Shown piece after piece: positions 6,352 to 6,979 of a stretch of 6,979 bases of DNA. Origin of the DNA: Oscillospiraceae bacterium. GTDB lineage: Bacteria > Bacillota_A > Clostridia > Oscillospirales > CAG-272. The stretch lies in contig SVSF01000092.1 in NCBI GenBank assembly GCA_015064425.1, forward strand, positions 1 through 6,979. The letters are read 5' to 3'. The translations under genes and the position numbers were made by a program. Within the stretch, counting starts at the first letter, position 1. The number at the start of each line of letters is the position of its first letter. Under the pieces are notes generated by a model that saw nothing but the letters and a program-made list of their open reading frames with translations, was not told the origin of the DNA and made no database searches.

Positions 6352-6979
6352 ATGAAAGTAGTAATCGCGATAGATTCCTTTAAGGGTAGTTTAAGCTCCT
6401 TGCAGGCGGGCAGTGCTGTTAAAAATGCAATTTTAAGATTAGATAATAAAGCTGAGGTTTTAATAAAACCTTTGGCAGATGGCGGTGAGGGTACTGTTGA
6501 TGCACTTTCTTCGGGCTTTGATTCTGAAATTGTAGAATTAACGGTTAAAGGTCCTCTTTTAAAGCCTGTGCTTGCTAAATACTGCATTTTAAAGGAAACA
6601 AATACTCCTGTTATAGAAATGGCAGCAGCATCGGGTATAACACTTGTTTCTAAGAATGAACTTAACCCTTTAGAAACCACCACCTATGGTGTGGGTGAGC
6701 TTATAAAGGATGCAATAAAAAGAGGTTGCAGACGTTTTATTGTTGGTATAGGCGGAAGTGCTACTAATGATGGCGGCACAGGTATGCTAACCGCTTTGGG
6801 TTATGAGTTCTTGGATAAAAACAATAATCCTATTGCTTTGGGTGCAAAAGGACTCAAGGATTTATATAAAATCAAAACCGATAATGTTATACCTGAGCTT
6901 AACGAATGTGAATTTAATATAGCCTGTGATGTAACTAACCCGCTTTGTGGAGAAAAGGCTGTAGTGCTGTGTTTGCTCC
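6352..6979 (+). CDS. Glycerate 2-kinase (GlxK/GarK family), partial, with apparent frameshift near 6957
   Basis: Glycerate kinase phosphorylates D-glycerate with ATP; this family (GarK/GlxK type) makes 2-phosphoglycerate, which enters lower glycolysis. About 209 of roughly 375-380 usual residues are visible. Family motifs are clear: IDSFKGSL near residues 7-14, ADGGEGT (42-48), EMAAASG (89-95), TTTYGVGEL, GIGGSATNDGG (132-142) and CDVTNPLCGEK up to residue 202. The ATG at 6352 lies 4 bp after the hydrolase stop, with GGTGA just upstream as a Shine-Dalgarno. Odd: after Lys202 the frame gives A-V-V-L-C, whereas reading back one base gives G-C-S-A-V-F-A-P, the conserved continuation. One G therefore seems missing at 6957-6958, from either a disabling mutation or a sequence error. 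No stop follows before the window ends. Confidence 0.93.
   Translation, partial: MKVVIAIDSFKGSLSSLQAGSAVKNAILRLDNKAEVLIKPLADGGEGTVDALSSGFDSEIVELTVKGPLLKPVLAKYCILKETNTPVIEMAAASGITLVSKNELNPLETTTYGVGELIKDAIKRGCRRFIVGIGGSATNDGGTGMLTALGYEFLDKNNNPIALGAKGLKDLYKIKTDNVIPELNECEFNIACDVTNPLCGEKAVVLCLL

Noticed and set aside
6348..6683. 111-codon minus-strand open frame
   Set aside because: It is fully antisense to the glycerate kinase, whose family motifs are unmistakable in the plus frame.
6952..6960. Programmed -1 frameshifting in the glycerate kinase
   Set aside because: The site is not a good X-XXY-YYZ slippery heptamer, and the kinase family is not known to use recoding; a deletion or sequence error is simpler.

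Overview
The window looks like chromosomal DNA from a Clostridia-class Firmicute, possibly a gut or rumen relative of Lachnospiraceae or Oscillospiraceae. This rests on the miaB-mutS-mutL gene order (common in Clostridia), strong AAGGAGG-type ribosome binding sites, sigma-A promoters with extended -10 elements, a TTG start, and a deaminase/TSCPD gene pair of clostridial type. The species cannot be read from the sequence.

Layout. Positions 1-4258 hold a tightly packed minus-strand operon read right to left: miaB (tRNA methylthiolation), mutS (mismatch recognition), and the first 63 codons of mutL, which runs off the left edge. Gaps are 16 bp and 13 bp. A TTGACA promoter sits just upstream of miaB. 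Positions 4259-4481 are a spacer with that promoter and, at its right end, a strong hairpin-plus-T-tract terminator. The terminator closes the next minus-strand gene, a TTG-started 85-residue TSCPD-domain protein (4482-4739) with its own extended -10 promoter. Right of it lies a minus-strand cytidine-deaminase-like gene (4837-5238) with a perfect Shine-Dalgarno and a TTGAAT-17-TATAAT promoter.

Positions 5239-5627 are a 389-bp divergent intergenic region. It holds the deaminase promoter and leader, a long near-perfect hairpin (5450-5498) with no T-tract, and three copies of TGGTATGAT (one inverted, two direct and 20 bp apart). These copies look like extended -10 elements or operators for the plus-strand genes. 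From here base composition becomes more A+T-rich. The right-hand module is an alpha/beta-hydrolase (5628-6347) followed after 4 bp by a glycerate 2-kinase (6352 to the right edge). The likely shared theme is release and/or phosphorylation of glycerate, feeding glycolysis.

Both window edges carry an oddity. The mutL fragment has Ala where the GHKL ATPase family has its adenine-binding Asp, and the glycerate kinase loses its reading frame near 6957 through an apparent one-base deletion. Either could be real or a sequence error. I see no CRISPR array, no rRNA or tRNA, no transposase and no clear undescribed system. The least explained stretch is the divergent intergenic region.
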